Program-made: the position numbers and the translations under genes
Notes under the pieces: model-generated
Told to the model about the DNA's origin: nothing
Database searches by the model: none
What the model saw: only the letters and a program-made list of their open reading frames with translations
DNA from: Ruminococcus flavefaciens FD-1
Lineage (GTDB): Bacteria > Bacillota > Clostridia > Oscillospirales > Ruminococcaceae
Assembly (NCBI GenBank): GCA_000174895.1
Contig: ACOK01000115.1
Location: forward strand, 62,001 to 126,000
DNA: 64,000 nucleotides
Direction: 5' to 3'
In this document: in pieces, positions 27,963 to 36,328 of the stretch
Numbering within the stretch: position 1 is the first letter of the stretch
Layout of the letters: the number at the start of each line of letters is the position of its first letter

Positions 27963-29150
27963 ATGAAATATAATAACACCCAAAATTCAGAAGAATGGTC
28001 GGAAATAATAAAAAACTCACCCAATCCCAGAGTTATTATGATGCTTTCAGGTGGAAAAGACAGTATAGCAGCATTATGCTTCTTAAAGAAACTTGGACTG
28101 GATGTTACAGCTATCCACTTTATACACAAATGGTGCAGTGATATTCCGACCAATGAGGCTAAACGGATTTGTCAGCAACTTGATATTCCGTTGAAGATAT
28201 ATGATTTTACAAATGAATTCTATGATTCGATAAGCGGATTTACTGACGGTAGACCGTGTGCTCTGTGTAAAAAAAATATGTACCAAATCCTGATCGGATA
28301 TCTGAACGAAAATGATTATGGCTGGCTATGCATAGGCGATACATCAAATGACAGAACTACAATAATGCGAATGAAGTCCTACATAAGCGAGCATCCGGAC
28401 GAAACACTTGAATGCAGTACCTATTTTGGTTCGGAAATGGGGCTGAAACTTCCCGATGGTGTTAAAGTTGTCCGTCCGTTGATAGCTTTGACTGCCGATC
28501 AGACCGAGCAATTTCTTAAATCAATATATGTATCCGTAAACCGTATCAATTCAACAGGCGATAAATACTTTGAATATCATCGTGAAGGCTGTTTCATTCA
28601 GTTCGCAGATATGGGAGTTCCGCTCAACAAAGAATTATGTGATATGCTGAAAGAATATAATGATACAATTACCGAATTTGCTCGTAATAAAGGCATACTT
28701 GCTTCCATTCATATGCCATCGGGATTTATTGTTACTATCCCTAAAGGCTATGAAAATGAGGCAATGGAATATTTAGAAGAAAAAGGGCTTGCTGTTGATA
28801 AAGAATACAATGAAAGCAACAAAACTAAAACTTTTAATTATTCTGCAATAGTCGATACTTTGAATGTATGTCTGCTCGAAACCGGAGCGTACAGAAAGCT
28901 GTTCTCACGTTTTGTCGAACGCCTTGAACTTGAAGCACCTTATATGCAGATAATTCAGGCAGAAAAAAACATAATATGTACCGCACACACATATAATGCC
29001 GAATTGAAGATAGTTTTTGACTTTGTTCATCAGAAATCATTTATCTTTTATATGTGCGACTTGAAAAGCCATTGTATGAAAGATTATTCTTTTTTTGAAA
29101 ACCTTATCATTGAATTGTTCAGAACGAGAAAATATAAACTGCTCAGCTAA
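27963..29150 (+). CDS. PP-loop ATPase (PAPS reductase / N-type ATP pyrophosphatase superfamily)
   Basis: 395 aa. The PP-loop MMLSGGKDSIAAL (about residues 22-34) marks adenylating enzymes such as QueC, TtcA, LarE and sulfate-assimilation reductases. A C-x2-C pair in GRPCALCKKN (about 99-108) and further Cys/His residues follow, as in sulfur-transfer or deazaguanine-forming members. The C-terminal third (about 280-395) is not recognised. Probably activates a carboxylate, amide or carbonyl with ATP. First gene of a seven-gene operon; ends 16 bases before the next gene. Confidence 0.75.
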   Translation: MKYNNTQNSEEWSEIIKNSPNPRVIMMLSGGKDSIAALCFLKKLGLDVTAIHFIHKWCSDIPTNEAKRICQQLDIPLKIYDFTNEFYDSISGFTDGRPCALCKKNMYQILIGYLNENDYGWLCIGDTSNDRTTIMRMKSYISEHPDETLECSTYFGSEMGLKLPDGVKVVRPLIALTADQTEQFLKSIYVSVNRINSTGDKYFEYHREGCFIQFADMGVPLNKELCDMLKEYNDTITEFARNKGILASIHMPSGFIVTIPKGYENEAMEYLEEKGLAVDKEYNESNKTKTFNYSAIVDTLNVCLLETGAYRKLFSRFVERLELEAPYMQIIQAEKNIICTAHTYNAELKIVFDFVHQKSFIFYMCDLKSHCMKDYSFFENLIIELFRTRKYKLLS

Positions 29151-29166
29151 ACAGGAGGAATATTGT

Positions 29167-29727
29167 ATGTTTATTGTTATTGAGGGAGATAATGGAACAG
29201 GAAAAACAACTGTTGCGTCCATATTGAACAAAAAACATAATTTTGAATTCATTACTGAACATCCGGATATAGCAGAACTCGAAAAGCAGGCTAAGGGCTT
29301 CGATATCGGAAGTATTAAACGATTTGAAGCCTTCCTTGATTATAACCGTGCCTGCGGTGAACAGTCAAAAAAACACATCAAATCAGTTCTGGCAAGATAC
29401 TGGATCAGTACAATAGCTGCCGGTTATGCAGATAAACTCTTTGACATTAATGAATCTTTAACAAGGGCAGATTCTGTAATAAAGACTATGCCTCGTCCTG
29501 ATCATATCTTTAGGCTGAAATGTTCATTTGAAAAAAGAATTGAACGTATAGAGCAGCGAGCTCTGTCTGATGGAAATGATGACATAACATCAGAAAGAGA
29601 CAAACGATATTCTTTTATACTTGATAATTTGCAAAGCAGATATGGTATCCTTACAGAAATAGATACTGAAAATACTGACCCTGATATTACAGTAAATAAG
29701 ATATTAAACGCTATCGGAGGAAGATAA
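29167..29727 (+). CDS. Thymidylate-kinase-like P-loop kinase
   Basis: 186 aa from the ATG at 29167, which follows AGGAGGAATATTGT. MFIVIEGDNGTGKTT is the P-loop of the dTMP kinase/deoxynucleoside kinase fold, and MPRPDHIFRLKCSFEKRIER (about residues 109-128) matches the P-D-x-x-x-x-L/R-x4-E-x3-R-I lid region. In this company it more likely phosphorylates a small nucleoside or sugar intermediate than dTMP. Stop and next start overlap (TAATG). Confidence 0.75.
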   Translation: MFIVIEGDNGTGKTTVASILNKKHNFEFITEHPDIAELEKQAKGFDIGSIKRFEAFLDYNRACGEQSKKHIKSVLARYWISTIAAGYADKLFDINESLTRADSVIKTMPRPDHIFRLKCSFEKRIERIEQRALSDGNDDITSERDKRYSFILDNLQSRYGILTEIDTENTDPDITVNKILNAIGGR

Positions 29728-30896
29728 TGAAAAATCTTGAAGAATTTATAAATGATAAAGGAAACAGAAAAAACAGTGCAAAGACTAAATTTGATCTGCT
29801 TATATATGGCGTAAAAGATGCCCCCGAACTATTTGCCAAATACACGCAGGAATTCAAAGAAGAGCATTACGCTTTCGATAATGGAAATTGGGGCATTGAT
29901 AAAAACAGACTTACACCGACCGAGCTTCTTCTTCCCGGCGGTATTGTTTCAAAACTACATATAAGACCTGATTCACCTCTCAGACTGGTCGAAAGTGAAG
30001 GAACACTGTTAATATGCAATAATGGCCGAATTTTATCAGAATTCAAATTTCTGCCTCGTCCCAACTTCTGGAAGAAAACAATGAAGAATGGCGAAAATCC
30101 AAAAAGATATGCCCAAATGTACGGACTTAATTGTCTTAATTTCAGCCTTTACTCGGGCTGTGAGTTTCAGGATTCGGGAAACGGCTGCAAATTCTGTTCC
30201 GTAAAAGCAACAGTGGATAAAGGAAATCCGATACAGGTAAAGAAATCCCCCGATAAACTTGCTGAGATTTGTCAGATGGCAATGGACAACGATTTTCTTA
30301 ATTACATAATCGTTACAGGCGGGTCTTATATCGACAGTGATCATGAATTTGATATGCACATCGAAACAATAAAGGCAATAAAAGATCATCTGCCGTGGAA
30401 CGGAAGGATCAAAGGCAACATTTCCATGATGCCTCCAAAAAATACTGAACGACTGAAAGAATTATACGATAACGGTGTTGATAATCCAAGCTTTAATATG
30501 GAAGTCTGGCCACATTCAGCATTTAAGCATTTCTGCCCAGGCAAAGAAAAATATGTCGGCTTTGATCATGTTGTTGATTCACTGAAAAAGCTGACCGAGT
30601 ATTACGGCCCCGGCAAAGTATGGTCAAACTTTGTTGCAGGGCTCGTTCCGCTTGAAGATATGATGGATGGCTTCAGGTTTATGGCTGAAAACGGTATAAT
30701 ACCCGGAGCAAATATATATCATGCCGAGGTAAAATCTATTATAGGCAACAGTACAGGTGTTATAGATAAGAATTACATCAGCCGACTTTACTCATATGCA
30801 GCTGAGCTTTATAGCAAATATAATTACAAACCCTTTTTTGATGCATCGGTACTCAGAAACAGTCTTGCCAATGAATTTTATGAGGGATTGCTATGA
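29727..30896 (+). CDS. Radical SAM enzyme with atypical CX8CX2C cluster motif
   Basis: 389 aa. NFSLYSGCEFQDSGNGCKFC (about residues 137-156) has cysteines spaced C-x8-C-x2-C instead of the canonical C-x3-C-x2-C. It is followed by IIVTGGSYID (about 193-202), resembling the G-G-E SAM-binding motif, and by IKGNISMMPP and FNMEVW strands typical of the radical SAM barrel. So I place it in that superfamily, near biotin-synthase-type enzymes. Substrate unknown. Start overlaps the upstream stop; its stop overlaps the hydrolase start (ATGA). Confidence 0.75.
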   Translation: MKNLEEFINDKGNRKNSAKTKFDLLIYGVKDAPELFAKYTQEFKEEHYAFDNGNWGIDKNRLTPTELLLPGGIVSKLHIRPDSPLRLVESEGTLLICNNGRILSEFKFLPRPNFWKKTMKNGENPKRYAQMYGLNCLNFSLYSGCEFQDSGNGCKFCSVKATVDKGNPIQVKKSPDKLAEICQMAMDNDFLNYIIVTGGSYIDSDHEFDMHIETIKAIKDHLPWNGRIKGNISMMPPKNTERLKELYDNGVDNPSFNMEVWPHSAFKHFCPGKEKYVGFDHVVDSLKKLTEYYGPGKVWSNFVAGLVPLEDMMDGFRFMAENGIIPGANIYHAEVKSIIGNSTGVIDKNYISRLYSYAAELYSKYNYKPFFDASVLRNSLANEFYEGLL

Positions 30897-31492
30897 AAAA
30901 AATGCTGTTCTGGAAAGGACGTGGAACTAAAAATGTTCTTGAAGATTTTCTGGAAGAAATGTCCGGAGAATTTTCTGTTGTTCGTTTTCCGTTTGAATAT
31001 GACAAAGGTTCATTTCCGCTGTTTCCGGATTCCGAGTGGAACCGCTGGCTTTATGACAATCCATGTGATGTATGGTGTGGCATAAGTCTCGGGGCATCAT
31101 TGATGTATGCAGCGTCATCTGCTTGCAACAGGATAATTCCAACTTCAATGATACTTATAAACCCTTTTATTTCCCGTTCTCAACTTTCTTTAGAAAAGAA
31201 TTTTTCTATCAGCGATCAATGGGAACTTGAATTAAGGGATAAGCCGCTGAAAATCACGAAATGCAGTGTTGTGTTATCAGTGCATGACGAAAAGATTGGT
31301 ATTCATCACGGAATTGAACTTGCAGGACAGATATCTGCTTCTGAAAAAGATCTTATTCTGCTTGAAAGTGATCACTGTCTCAGTGATACAAAAATACAGA
31401 TTGATCTTGCAAATTTGTTAAAAGGAAGTGAAAGTTCATATGACTCGATCCATCAGTATCGTTACATTCATAAGCGGAACAGAAACACTTAA
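30893..31492 (+). CDS. Small alpha/beta hydrolase
   Basis: 199 aa. VWCGISLGASLMYAA (about residues 60-74) contains the G-x-S-x-G nucleophile elbow; VVLSVHDEKIGIHHG (about 124-138) and ESDHCLSD (about 159-166) supply a plausible Asp and His. All three triad members are thus in the expected order. Would cleave an ester, thioester or amide of the pathway intermediate. The last 53 bases overlap the next gene. Confidence 0.65.
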   Translation: MKKMLFWKGRGTKNVLEDFLEEMSGEFSVVRFPFEYDKGSFPLFPDSEWNRWLYDNPCDVWCGISLGASLMYAASSACNRIIPTSMILINPFISRSQLSLEKNFSISDQWELELRDKPLKITKCSVVLSVHDEKIGIHHGIELAGQISASEKDLILLESDHCLSDTKIQIDLANLLKGSESSYDSIHQYRYIHKRNRNT

Positions 31493-32396
31493 TCATAATA
31501 TCATCGATTTTTTCAGATATCTAAAAAAATATGCGAAGCGTTGCGAACTGCTCGTCTATACGGATAATGAAATAATCGGCAGAAACGGAATAACGGATAA
31601 TGATATCCGTGAAATCGTGGAACCGGCAATGACAAAATATAAACGTATCCTATCTTCTTTAAGTAACTGTAAATATGAACATATTCTTTTTATTGACAAT
31701 GATGTCAGGACTGATTTTGCAAAAATGAAAAAATTCATTTTAAACTGTCCTGAAAATGCTGATATATTTTTTGGAAAAATAGCTGTAAGCAAAACAGATT
31801 CTTTTACTGAACATCTGGTTAAAATTGATAAGATTCTTTCGCATAACATCATTCGGCCTACATTATGGAATTTGAATGTTGGCATAAGTATACCGGGACA
31901 GATCTTCATAATAAAGAAAAACAGTTTTATCAATACTCTCAAAAAATATGATACTTTATTTGATGATCTTACAATAGGGATATGTGCAAAAGAAAACAAT
32001 ATGACAGTCAGGCGAACAAAAGCTGTTCTCGGCAGTGAATGTCCTTCGGGCAGTATGAAAAAACTTATAAAACAACGTATTCGTTGGGCTAAGGGTTATT
32101 CTCAAACTCTGAGATTCAATAAAGACAGCAGCTGCTATTCATGTATATTAATACATGGACTTGCTTATCATTCCACAATTGTTGTAGTTGATATTATTGA
32201 GACTCTTCTGTTCAGATTTTCACCATTCATCTCATCATTGCTGTTTATTCTTATTCTTTTACTGCTAAGCGATAATGACGTCAGAGAATTACCTTATGCA
32301 GCAGCTTACATGTTTGTATTTCCTTTAATACACACTATATGGTTCAGTAAACTCATAAAAGAGATCATCACAGTCGGAAAGGAAGAAATGATATAA
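31440..32396 (+). CDS. Membrane-associated glycosyltransferase family 2
   Basis: 318 aa from the ATG at 31440 (AAAGGAAGTG 10 bases upstream). ILFIDNDVRTDF gives the D-x-D metal site, DDLTIGICAKEN the E/D-D region, and KQRIRWAKGYSQ the Q-x-x-R-W motif of processive GT2 enzymes related to cellulose/hyaluronan synthases. Two or three C-terminal hydrophobic segments (SSLLFILILLLL and following) anchor it. It may attach a sugar to a lipid or to the operon's product. Stop overlaps the next start (TAATG). Confidence 0.8.
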   Translation: MTRSISIVTFISGTETLNHNIIDFFRYLKKYAKRCELLVYTDNEIIGRNGITDNDIREIVEPAMTKYKRILSSLSNCKYEHILFIDNDVRTDFAKMKKFILNCPENADIFFGKIAVSKTDSFTEHLVKIDKILSHNIIRPTLWNLNVGISIPGQIFIIKKNSFINTLKKYDTLFDDLTIGICAKENNMTVRRTKAVLGSECPSGSMKKLIKQRIRWAKGYSQTLRFNKDSSCYSCILIHGLAYHSTIVVVDIIETLLFRFSPFISSLLFILILLLLSDNDVRELPYAAAYMFVFPLIHTIWFSKLIKEIITVGKEEMI

Positions 32397-33409
32397 TGAA
32401 AAAAATATGTATCATAGGTGGAATGAATTTTTCAATTATATCTGAAGTAGATGGTAGATTGCAAGAGGACAATTCTGTATGCGGAAATATTCATACAAGA
32501 TTTGGCGGAGTCGCCTATAACATAGCTTCTGTTATATCAGAATATGAAGGATTTCAAATAGACTATATGACAATTCTGTCCCGAGATATGATAGGCAAAC
32601 TGGCTGAATCTGTTCTTGAAGAACATAGAATTTCATATATAAACAGCCTTTATCTTGATAACTGGGCATCTTATTATTCTGACATATGCAGCAGGAATTT
32701 TCATTACGGTATAAATGATATGAAAATTGTTGACATGATAGATCAAAGCTTTATAAATACCCGAAAACAAAAAATACTGAATAATGATATTCTGATAATT
32801 GATGAAAACATTTCTCCTGATGTCATGGAATTCATAGTTGATAATATAGATATTCCAATATACTGCGAGGCAACTTCTCCTTTGAAATGCAAAAGAATAA
32901 GCAGCAGGATCAATAATATATATGCAATCAAGTTCAATAAAAAAGAATTCTGTGAGTTTTACTGTACAGATGATAGTATTTTTGAAAAAGATGAACTGAT
33001 ACTTGATACTGTAAAAAACAGATGTGCTGAATTGACCTTTGTCACACTCGGCGAAAAAGGTTCTTTTTGTATTTCCGATCATAAAATATATCGCTGTCAA
33101 ACAAGAAAGATAATAAATGCTGTAAACACTTTACAGGCAGGGGATTCGTTCTTCGGCGGTGTTATCGTCAAGCTGCTTTCGGGAGAAGATATCCCCTCTT
33201 CAATGGAATACGGAACTCTATGTGCTGAAAAAAGACTAATGGCAAATAATCCGAACAATGATATACTGAGCGATGAAACAATAAAAAAACTTGATAATAT
33301 TTCTTCCGGACTAAAAGATATTGATACTGAATACAACATCTGTCCGAAGCAGAATTTTTCATGTTTAAGATGCAGTGGTTCGTCAGGAAGATATATTTAT
33401 GATAAATGA
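32396..33409 (+). CDS. PfkB/ribokinase-family sugar or nucleoside kinase
   Basis: 337 aa. Starts KKICIIGGMNFSIISEV, then RFGGVAYNIASVI (about residues 36-48), the G-G-x-x-x-N signature, and near the C-terminus NTLQAGDSFFGGVIVKLL with the catalytic Asp of A-G-D (about 252). Closest in feel to pseudouridine- or fructose-type kinases. The last ~35 residues (C-P-K-x-N-F-S-C-L-R-C) add three cysteines not usual for the family. It probably phosphorylates a sugar or nucleoside hydroxyl in the operon's pathway. Confidence 0.75.
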   Translation: MKKICIIGGMNFSIISEVDGRLQEDNSVCGNIHTRFGGVAYNIASVISEYEGFQIDYMTILSRDMIGKLAESVLEEHRISYINSLYLDNWASYYSDICSRNFHYGINDMKIVDMIDQSFINTRKQKILNNDILIIDENISPDVMEFIVDNIDIPIYCEATSPLKCKRISSRINNIYAIKFNKKEFCEFYCTDDSIFEKDELILDTVKNRCAELTFVTLGEKGSFCISDHKIYRCQTRKIINAVNTLQAGDSFFGGVIVKLLSGEDIPSSMEYGTLCAEKRLMANNPNNDILSDETIKKLDNISSGLKDIDTEYNICPKQNFSCLRCSGSSGRYIYDK

Positions 33410-33422
33410 AAGGTGGTCTGCA

Positions 33423-34538
33423 ATGTATTCTCCATCCATTTGTATAACTCATAATTGTAATCTTAATTGCGTATATTGCTATCAGAAACAACACTCTGAA
33501 CAACAAATGACATTTGAAACAGCCAAAAATGTGATCGACACTTGCTTTGCTAATATCTCTGATGGAAAGAATGCAATAGAATTCACATTGATAGGCGGCG
33601 AACCGCTTATTGAATTTGATCTTATCCGAAAAATTTATGAATATACAACAAACCATTATAATGACTTCAGATTCTATTTCTATGCAGCTACAAACGGAAT
33701 ACTACTGGATGAAGAAAGAAAAAAATGGCTTTCTGAACGAAAAGATAAAATTTTTCTTCGTCTCAGCCTTGACGGTACGCCTTTAACGCATAATAAGAAT
33801 CGCTGTAATTCGTATGAAAAGATCGACATAGACTTTTTCAGAGAAACATGGCCTGATATGGGTGTAAAAATGACACTATCAGAATACTCACTGGCTACTC
33901 TTGCTAAAGATATAATACATCTTCATAGTTTAGGATTTCCTGATATAGGCGGTGTTAATCTTGCTGAAGGTGATTTTGACTGGAATAAAGACGAATATTT
34001 ACATATTATCGCACCTCAGTTAAAGATGTTAACAGACTTTTACAGTAGCAATCCAGACCTGCGTCTTTGTCAACTGTTTGACAAAAGACTTGACCTTTGT
34101 GAAGCTTCATCCCGACCACGTATGAAGCGATGCGGAATAGGCAGAGAAACTGTTTTCTTTGATGTAGACGGAAAAGCCTATCCATGTACTTTTATGACAC
34201 CAATGTCATTCAATGAAGATGAGCTGAATAGAGCAAGTCGATACGATTTTTCAGACGATAATTGCTTTATTGATGAAGAATGCTATCAAAACTGCTATAT
34301 TTACCCTATATGTCCAACTTGTTCAGGTGCAAATTATCTTGTGACTGGCAGTTTCAAGCATCGGAACAGAAATAAATGCAGAATACAAAAAATAACAGCG
34401 CTGTTTACCGCTGAACTTATATCACGAAGAATAATCAACGGAACTGATAATCTGAATGATGAAGTGAAATATCATACAATCAATGCAATAAAAAAGATAA
34501 GAATGCTTTATAAACACGAATTTATAAAGTATCTGTAA
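33423..34538 (+). CDS. Radical SAM / SPASM protein
   Basis: About 371 aa from the ATG at 33423, 6 bases after AAAGGTGG; an ATG at 33399 overlapping the upstream gene is an alternative. CITHNCNLNCVYCY (C-x3-C-x2-C) binds the radical SAM cluster, LIGGEPL is the GGEP motif and LSLDGT follows. The C-terminus has the cysteine pattern of a SPASM domain (CGIG, YPCTF, CYQNCYIYPICPTC, CRIQ). SPASM enzymes modify peptides or proteins, often by anaerobic maturation of sulfatases or RiPPs. It is the last gene of the operon; no short Cys- or Gly-rich precursor gene is apparent. Confidence 0.85.
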   Translation: MYSPSICITHNCNLNCVYCYQKQHSEQQMTFETAKNVIDTCFANISDGKNAIEFTLIGGEPLIEFDLIRKIYEYTTNHYNDFRFYFYAATNGILLDEERKKWLSERKDKIFLRLSLDGTPLTHNKNRCNSYEKIDIDFFRETWPDMGVKMTLSEYSLATLAKDIIHLHSLGFPDIGGVNLAEGDFDWNKDEYLHIIAPQLKMLTDFYSSNPDLRLCQLFDKRLDLCEASSRPRMKRCGIGRETVFFDVDGKAYPCTFMTPMSFNEDELNRASRYDFSDDNCFIDEECYQNCYIYPICPTCSGANYLVTGSFKHRNRNKCRIQKITALFTAELISRRIINGTDNLNDEVKYHTINAIKKIRMLYKHEFIKYL

Positions 34539-34583
34539 TTTTTATTATAAGCATATCTGAGGCTTAGCATCTACTTACATTTT

Positions 34584-34621
34584 ACACGAAGTGCGTTCCA
34601 TGCGCGGATTGGCGTTTTCCT
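34584..34621 (-). repeat. Orphan IS21 left-end fragment
   Basis: The bases ACACGAAGTGCGTTCC and then GCGGATTGGCGTTTTCC are the reverse complement, with one or two changes, of the inner left end of the IS21 element at 16668-16704. No transposase gene accompanies it. Confidence 0.8.
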
Positions 34622-34649
34622 GAGTAATGTAAGAGCGAATAAAATAATT

Positions 34650-34687
34650 ATCCCCGGAGATATGGATTAACTGTCATCTTCGGGGAT
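34650..34687. terminator. Hairpin after the seven-gene operon
   Basis: ATCCCCG / CGGGGAT stem, 24-base loop, weak U tail. Possible operon terminator. Confidence 0.4.
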
Positions 34688-34820
34688 CATTTGTATAGGT
34701 CTCACTTTAGCAATTAGAACTGTTATAGTTTATATCGTAAAACTATGTTGCTTTTTATACGCTCGTCAGTCTTCTCGTTTCGTAATGAATGGGGTCTTCC
34801 GTTCGTGTTGTGTATGATTG

Positions 34821-35825
34821 TTATTCTGTAATTCTCAGCGATACAGTTTCGCCGCCCGGGATGAGACGGTGAATGAAATAAAGGCGCTCACCTGATTCGT
34901 CTTTATTATTCATAAGATATTGCGGACTCTGTAATTGGCCATTTTCCGTATATTCGTAATGGTATTCTTTTGTCCCGTCAAGTTCAGAACCTGAGATAGA
35001 AATATACACATCCATATCTTCGGTGCCTTCGTTTCTGAGGTCATACCATTCGGAAACGCCGGTATTTGGCGACTCAGGCGGAGCAGCACATTCTGATACG
35101 GAGAACGAACTGTTGTCGATATAGCTAATGTTCATCATTTCCTTTTTTACAGATGCATATTTTTCAAATACCTGTTTATTCTTGTCGAAGTACGCAAATG
35201 AACATAGTTTACTGCGTTCATAGGTCGGTTTGTCTGTTACAAGTGTTTCCTTATGAATTGCGGAACGGACTTTCCAGTCATAGATATATAACTCTCCGAT
35301 TTCGGGAATATCTGAAATATTTATCGCAGAAATGCTGTCAGAGTCGAGACCGTATGTGTTCACATATACATTGAAAGGAGCGTAATTCCTGATAAGATCA
35401 TCATATGTCAAAATATCTTTTCCGACCATATGCTGTGCGAATCCGAGGCCGTAAGTGATATTGGTCACCATGTCATCGCATTTGATATTATCAGCAAAGC
35501 CTGAGACTATTCGGCTGCACCATTCGTCTTCCATATAATTATCCGAACAATCATCAACACTGCTTTCGGTATAAGCATGAACACTGAATGTCTTTCCCTT
35601 ATAGGTCATCTCAACGATGCCTGCTTTGCTTTTGTTTGATTTGGATTCAAGCCATCCGATACTGTCATTTTTTACATTGCCTGCCTTAGCCTTGAATCCG
35701 TATTTTTCGCTTACATACTGCTCTGCCATTTTTTGAAGTTTGCGTGTATTGCTGTGCGCTCCGCATCCCGTGAGTAAAACACCTGCGGCAGCAGAACACA
35801 GCAGGATTATCGGTATCTTTTTCAT
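34821..35825 (-). CDS. Lipoprotein of unknown function
   Basis: 334 aa from the second of two adjacent ATGs, 6 bases after AAGGAG. MKKIPIILLCSAAAGVLL followed by TGC is a lipoprotein signal with the lipobox L-T-G-C, so the mature protein is anchored by Cys about residue 21 to the outer membrane face. The rest is soluble and not recognised; the stretch MAEQYVSEKYGFKAKAGNV is a predicted helix-strand pair seen in small secreted Clostridial proteins. Single gene. Confidence 0.7.
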   Translation of the reverse strand: MKKIPIILLCSAAAGVLLTGCGAHSNTRKLQKMAEQYVSEKYGFKAKAGNVKNDSIGWLESKSNKSKAGIVEMTYKGKTFSVHAYTESSVDDCSDNYMEDEWCSRIVSGFADNIKCDDMVTNITYGLGFAQHMVGKDILTYDDLIRNYAPFNVYVNTYGLDSDSISAINISDIPEIGELYIYDWKVRSAIHKETLVTDKPTYERSKLCSFAYFDKNKQVFEKYASVKKEMMNISYIDNSSFSVSECAAPPESPNTGVSEWYDLRNEGTEDMDVYISISGSELDGTKEYHYEYTENGQLQSPQYLMNNKDESGERLYFIHRLIPGGETVSLRITE

Positions 35826-36049
35826 CATGATCTCCTTGATTGCCGTGTAGTTTGCTCTGATGTTATCAGTATACAATAAAAACGACGAGAAATCAATATA
35901 TGAAATATGAATCAACATTTCAAAACTGTAACATTCCGCAACATTAAACGAAGGACAAATGCTTGCTGATGGTATATAATAAGATCATGGAAACGGGGAG
36001 AACCCCGAACAGAAACGAAAATCTTATTTACCGAAAGGAAGTATTTATT

Positions 36050-36274
36050 ATGAAAAAGTCAACAAAGGTATTATTCAACGCATACAAGGTCATCTTCGTA
36101 CTTACAGCAATCGCAATGGTAGTTACATACGTTCGTGGACTTGTAAGCCCTACAGCTACAAACGCTGTGATCTCAGGAAATGACTGGTTCACTCTCGGAT
36201 ATATGTCAGTAGTTTATATGCTGATCGCTGAAAAGGAGAAAAATGCAAAACTTCAGAATGCTGAAAATAATTGA
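36050..36274 (+). CDS. Small membrane protein
   Basis: 74 aa with two hydrophobic segments (about residues 10-31 and 46-60), starting MKKSTKVLFNAYKVIF with AAAGGAAG upstream and ending in a charged tail. Followed at once by a strong terminator, so it is its own transcription unit and probably expressed. Function unknown. Confidence 0.65.
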   Translation: MKKSTKVLFNAYKVIFVLTAIAMVVTYVRGLVSPTATNAVISGNDWFTLGYMSVVYMLIAEKEKNAKLQNAENN

Positions 36275-36285
36275 ATATAAAGTTT

Positions 36286-36312
36286 AAGGCGGGTCATTAT
36301 GACCCGCCTTTT
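36286..36312 (+). terminator. Strong intrinsic terminator
   Basis: AAGGCGGGTC / GACCCGCCTT, 5-base loop, then TTG. It serves the small membrane protein and, read on the other strand, the convergent regulator gene. Confidence 0.85.
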
Positions 36313-36328
36313 GTTCAGTAAGTTCCGT

